64,000 bases of DNA from an uncultured Eubacteriales bacterium. Lineage in GTDB: Bacteria; Bacillota; Clostridia; Lachnospirales; Lachnospiraceae. The DNA lies in the NCBI GenBank assembly GCA_900542465.1, contig UQNS01000008.1:31501-95500 (forward strand), in the 5' to 3' direction. The notes below the pieces were generated by a model. The model saw only the letters and a program-made list of their open reading frames with translations, was not told where the DNA came from and did not search any database. Shown in pieces: positions 61,231 through 64,000 of the stretch (positions are counted from its first letter, which is position 1; every line of letters starts with the position of its first letter). The position numbers and the translations under genes were made by a program.

Positions 61231-63713
61231 GTATAATGAGAAAATTCACCCTGGCACATTTAAAAAAGAATATATCAAGAACGATACTTACACTTATAGG
61301 GATAGTCGTATCGGTTGCATTGATGTCAGGACTTTTAATAGGGTTAAATTCATTTCTTGATTATTATGGCAGAGCATCGGAATACAGCGATGGACACTAC
61401 CATGTAAAAATGTTTAATCTTGAAAAAAATGAGATAGACAGTCTGAAAGCAAGATCATACATAAAAAATGTGGGTGTTATGGCCGGGGAAGGTAATGGAG
61501 AGGACCAGCTCGTTATTGATGGCCAGGATAGTGTAAAGAGAATGGTCTTTTCCGGAGATGGAGAAATTATCAAACAGTCCGTAACAGCAATGTATGAAGG
61601 AAGGCTGCCGGAAAGAGAAGGAGAGATCCTTGCGGAAAAAAACTATATTCAGAATTATAATCCTGCCTGGAAAATAGGAGATACAGTTACTTATAAAACA
61701 GCTGCGGGAGATATTACAGGAAAACTGGTCGGAATCGTAGATGGAAATATGCCTACTAATGCTCCATATGTTTCTATTATAAGATATGTACCTTATAAGG
61801 GTCAGAATTCAAATGCAGTTGCATTTGAATTTAAAGAACTTAAAAGAGATACATATAAAAAGATAGATTCACTTAAAAAAGAATTCCATCTGTCTGATGA
61901 TGAGCTAATAATAAACAAAGGCATATTATATGGGAAACTGATATTTGAAAAAGATTCAGGGACAAGAGCGCTGGCGATTGCTTTTGGAATAGTTATGCTG
62001 ATTGTAATCATCGCGTCTGTCACATTGATATATAACGCATTTGCAATGTCGCTTTCGGAGAAAGTCAGGTACCTTGGAATGCTGGCTTCTGTTGGAGCTA
62101 CAAAAGCACAGAAGAGAGGAGCGATCCTTTATGAAGGCTTCATTATGGGCGTAATTGGAATACCTATAGGGATAGGCGCCGGAGTACTTGCTTCATTTCT
62201 CCTTTTCAGATCTACATCGGAGCTGCTTGCTGATTCAGGATCTATAAGCAAAATGTCGGGAATATTTATGAAAGTAGTCGTAGATCCCCGTATATTAGCA
62301 GCAGTTGCGGTATTAGGAACTTTAACAGTACTTATTTCATGTATCATACCTATGTTGAAAGCATCCAGAATAACCCCGATCGATGCTATAAAAAAGCAAA
62401 GCGAGATAAAAGTAAGTCAGAAAAATCTCAGAAGTCCGCGAATTATCAGGAATATATTTGGCTATGAGGGGGAACTTGCCAATAAAAATATCAAGCGAAA
62501 CGGACGAAAGTCCAGGGTGATCATCCTTTCGATCATCGTATCCATAGTAGTTTTTCTGACGGTAAACACATTCATGGGACAGTTTAAGCATGAGATGAAG
62601 CGGTATACGGATATGCCGTATCAGGTAACAGCCCGGACAGATATGAAGAACTATGAGGAATTAAAGAAATATATCAAAGCAATGCCTGGTGTGAGCGATG
62701 TATATTTAAACAAAATGCTATCATATGGATTTGGAAAAGCTGCAGATAGATATGACACAAAAGATACGTTTTCGGGTTCAGATATTCTGGTGGATAAAAA
62801 GAGCAATATTCTAGATAATATAAATATAAATATCCATTATATAGAAAATGAAGAGTTTTATAAGATGTGCAGAGATGCCGGAATTGATCCTGCGCCATAC
62901 CATTCCGAAAGGAGAGACGGAAAGCTGAATCTGCTTTTACTAAATGCGATCAATCATGAGGATAAGAGAATATTCAATGAGAATGTTATCGGGAAGGAGA
63001 TAGCCCGAAGGTCGACAAGAGGTTCAGGCAATGGAGATAAAGACTACAGAGACCAGATCTATACGGTAAAAGATCTCGTGTCCTATAAGAATTCTTACTA
63101 TATGAATGTGGACAGCAGAGGAATACTCTCAGGATATCTTCCGATAGACATGTACAAAGCAATGAAAGATGAAGCGGGAGTAAATATAGATCGGATGGAA
63201 CTGGCTATCCGGACAAATGATCATGAGAAGCTTGTGAAAAGACTGGAAGGATATAAGTATAAGCTCGATGTGAATGACATGGTTCAAAACATGAGAAACA
63301 TTACGTCAACGATAGCTATGGTATCGATACTTATGTATACTTTCATCATAATGGTTACCGCGATCATAATCTTCAATATAATCAATACCCTGTTAACGGA
63401 GATGAATATGAGAAAGCAGGAATTTGCCATGCTGAGATCGGTAGGAATGACAGAAGGCGGGTTCAGAAGCATGATATGGTTTGAAAGTATTTTTTACACA
63501 TTAAAAGCCCTGATACCGGCTATACCTATTTCGATATTCATACAGTATATGCTTATGAAGACATTCGGAAGCAGCAGATGGGAGATAGACTGGCCAATCT
63601 ACCTTATCGTAAGCGGAGTAGTATTTGCCATAATATCAATATCCAAGTTTTGCGCATTCAGGAATGCCAATAAGGAGTCGATAATAGAAACATTAAAAAC
63701 AGATACCATTTAA
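61227..63713 (+). CDS. FtsX-type ABC transporter permease
   Basis: An 828-residue permease. One membrane segment near residue 15-35 is followed by an external domain (about 40-245). Three segments (about 250-385) make up the first FtsX core (AFAMSLSEKVRYLGMLASVGA). A fifth segment near 430 and a second external domain (about 450-690) precede the final three-segment FtsX core (MNMRKQEFAMLRSVGM). With the ATPase and the two-component genes it resembles antimicrobial-peptide sensing/detoxification or envelope modules; it is longer than typical BceB and has the duplicated-core layout. Confidence 0.9.
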   Translation: MSIMRKFTLAHLKKNISRTILTLIGIVVSVALMSGLLIGLNSFLDYYGRASEYSDGHYHVKMFNLEKNEIDSLKARSYIKNVGVMAGEGNGEDQLVIDGQDSVKRMVFSGDGEIIKQSVTAMYEGRLPEREGEILAEKNYIQNYNPAWKIGDTVTYKTAAGDITGKLVGIVDGNMPTNAPYVSIIRYVPYKGQNSNAVAFEFKELKRDTYKKIDSLKKEFHLSDDELIINKGILYGKLIFEKDSGTRALAIAFGIVMLIVIIASVTLIYNAFAMSLSEKVRYLGMLASVGATKAQKRGAILYEGFIMGVIGIPIGIGAGVLASFLLFRSTSELLADSGSISKMSGIFMKVVVDPRILAAVAVLGTLTVLISCIIPMLKASRITPIDAIKKQSEIKVSQKNLRSPRIIRNIFGYEGELANKNIKRNGRKSRVIILSIIVSIVVFLTVNTFMGQFKHEMKRYTDMPYQVTARTDMKNYEELKKYIKAMPGVSDVYLNKMLSYGFGKAADRYDTKDTFSGSDILVDKKSNILDNININIHYIENEEFYKMCRDAGIDPAPYHSERRDGKLNLLLLNAINHEDKRIFNENVIGKEIARRSTRGSGNGDKDYRDQIYTVKDLVSYKNSYYMNVDSRGILSGYLPIDMYKAMKDEAGVNIDRMELAIRTNDHEKLVKRLEGYKYKLDVNDMVQNMRNITSTIAMVSILMYTFIIMVTAIIIFNIINTLLTEMNMRKQEFAMLRSVGMTEGGFRSMIWFESIFYTLKALIPAIPISIFIQYMLMKTFGSSRWEIDWPIYLIVSGVVFAIISISKFCAFRNANKESIIETLKTDTI

Positions 63714-63750
63714 GAAATAGTAAGAAAAATTTTAATAACTTATATTGTGT

Positions 63751-63798
63751 AAACGGGCTTGGAGAACACTAATAATTGTGGTCACCGGGCCCGTTTTT
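63751..63798 (+). terminator. Terminator of the two-component/ABC operon
   Basis: AAACGGGC (63751-63758) pairs with GCCCGTTT (63789-63796), followed by more T; inner CAC/GTG pairs can extend the stem. Confidence 0.75.
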
Positions 63799-63861
63799 AT
63801 GGTTTTTAAAGGGGCAAGATCGGCACGTGATCGTTTTTTTATTTTTTTTTGAAAAAAGTTG

Positions 63862-63890
63862 TTGACAGAGCATTTTTTAAATGATAATAT
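63862..63890 (+). promoter_or_regulatory. Strong stable-RNA promoter (probably of an rRNA operon)
   Basis: TTGACA (63862-63867), 17 bases, TAATAT (63885-63890), with A/T tracts before it and the context AAAAAAGTTGTTGACA, nearly that of the tRNA-operon promoter. The leader 63895-64000 has no ORF and an appearance typical of pre-16S leaders, so 16S rRNA is expected just beyond the window. Confidence 0.8.
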
Positions 63891-64000
63891 AGCCAAGCAG
63901 TCGTGAGACAGCAAGCAAAAAACAAAAGAACTTTGACAATCAAATAGTAAGACAAACCTTGAAAATTCGATTTGAATTTCAGTTTTTACGGAAACGAAAG

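Noticed and set aside
63812..63840. Second terminator or hairpin around GATCGGCACGTGATCG
   Set aside because: The stem is only four to five bp; the T run belongs to the A/T-rich upstream part of the stable-RNA promoter.

Overview
The window is chromosomal DNA of a low-to-moderate GC Gram-positive anaerobe, most probably a member of the Clostridia and of the Lachnospiraceae type. The support is indirect: strong GGAGG ribosome-binding sites with some TTG/GTG starts, TTGACA/TATAAT promoters with A/T-tract upstream regions, a sortase-anchored surface protein, a kinase/phosphatase pair of the PknB/Stp type inside a translation-housekeeping cluster, a YhgE/Pip protein, ferredoxin-type proteins and a large formate-tetrahydrofolate ligase. 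I cannot name the species. Almost everything lies on the + strand; only ychF, a ferredoxin protein, yhgE and its TetR neighbour are on the - strand. I saw no prophage, insertion sequence or CRISPR array.

Layout. 1-4.6 kb: the end of a peptide/nickel-type ABC importer (two permeases, lipoprotein, two ATPases). 4.6-9.0 kb: a MATE exporter, tRNA-Trp with its own promoter and terminator, an unrecognised protein with a TIR-like N-terminal half, and an ABC-F ATPase. 9.0-13.5 kb: ftsK/spoIIIE and fhs. 13.6-24.7 kb: a dense cluster priA-def-fmt-yugP-rsmB-rlmN-stp-pknB-rsgA-rpe, ended by a terminator shared with the convergent ychF. 26.1-34.8 kb: a division/wall cluster mraZ-rsmH-ftsL-pbp-murD-ftsW-ftsQ-ftsZ with four MraZ boxes in front of it, but without mraY, murE, murF, murG or ftsA. 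34.9-37.7 kb: lepA and the rplM-rpsI operon.

37.7-45.0 kb is more individual: a GC-rich structured non-coding element, a 1098-residue LPxTG-like surface protein with a 7-bp dyad just after its promoter, thiM-thiE, a 337-base gap holding a predicted small RNA plus strong hairpins, then lgt translationally coupled to a FliB-like cysteine-rich protein. 45.0-48.5 kb encodes a heterodimeric ABC exporter. 48.6-49.3 kb is a six-tRNA operon (Pro, Gly, Arg, His, Gln, Lys).

49.3-54.2 kb holds a metal-efflux operon (ArsR/SmtB repressor, HMA protein, P1B-ATPase), a TetR regulator and a radical SAM enzyme whose promoter carries a palindrome between -35 and -10. 54.2-58.6 kb, - strand, holds a ferredoxin-like protein and yhgE with nested dyads and a TetR gene upstream. 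58.7-63.7 kb is a two-component system plus an FtsX-type ABC transporter, resembling envelope-stress or antimicrobial-peptide sensing modules. The window ends in a strong stable-RNA promoter and leader, so an rRNA operon probably starts just past base 64000.

The most interesting undescribed candidates are the structured RNA region before lgt (42.8-43.1 kb), the GC-rich element at 37.8 kb, the TIR-like protein at 6.4 kb and the palindromic regulatory regions of the radical SAM and yhgE genes. All function calls come from reading motifs; no database search was possible.
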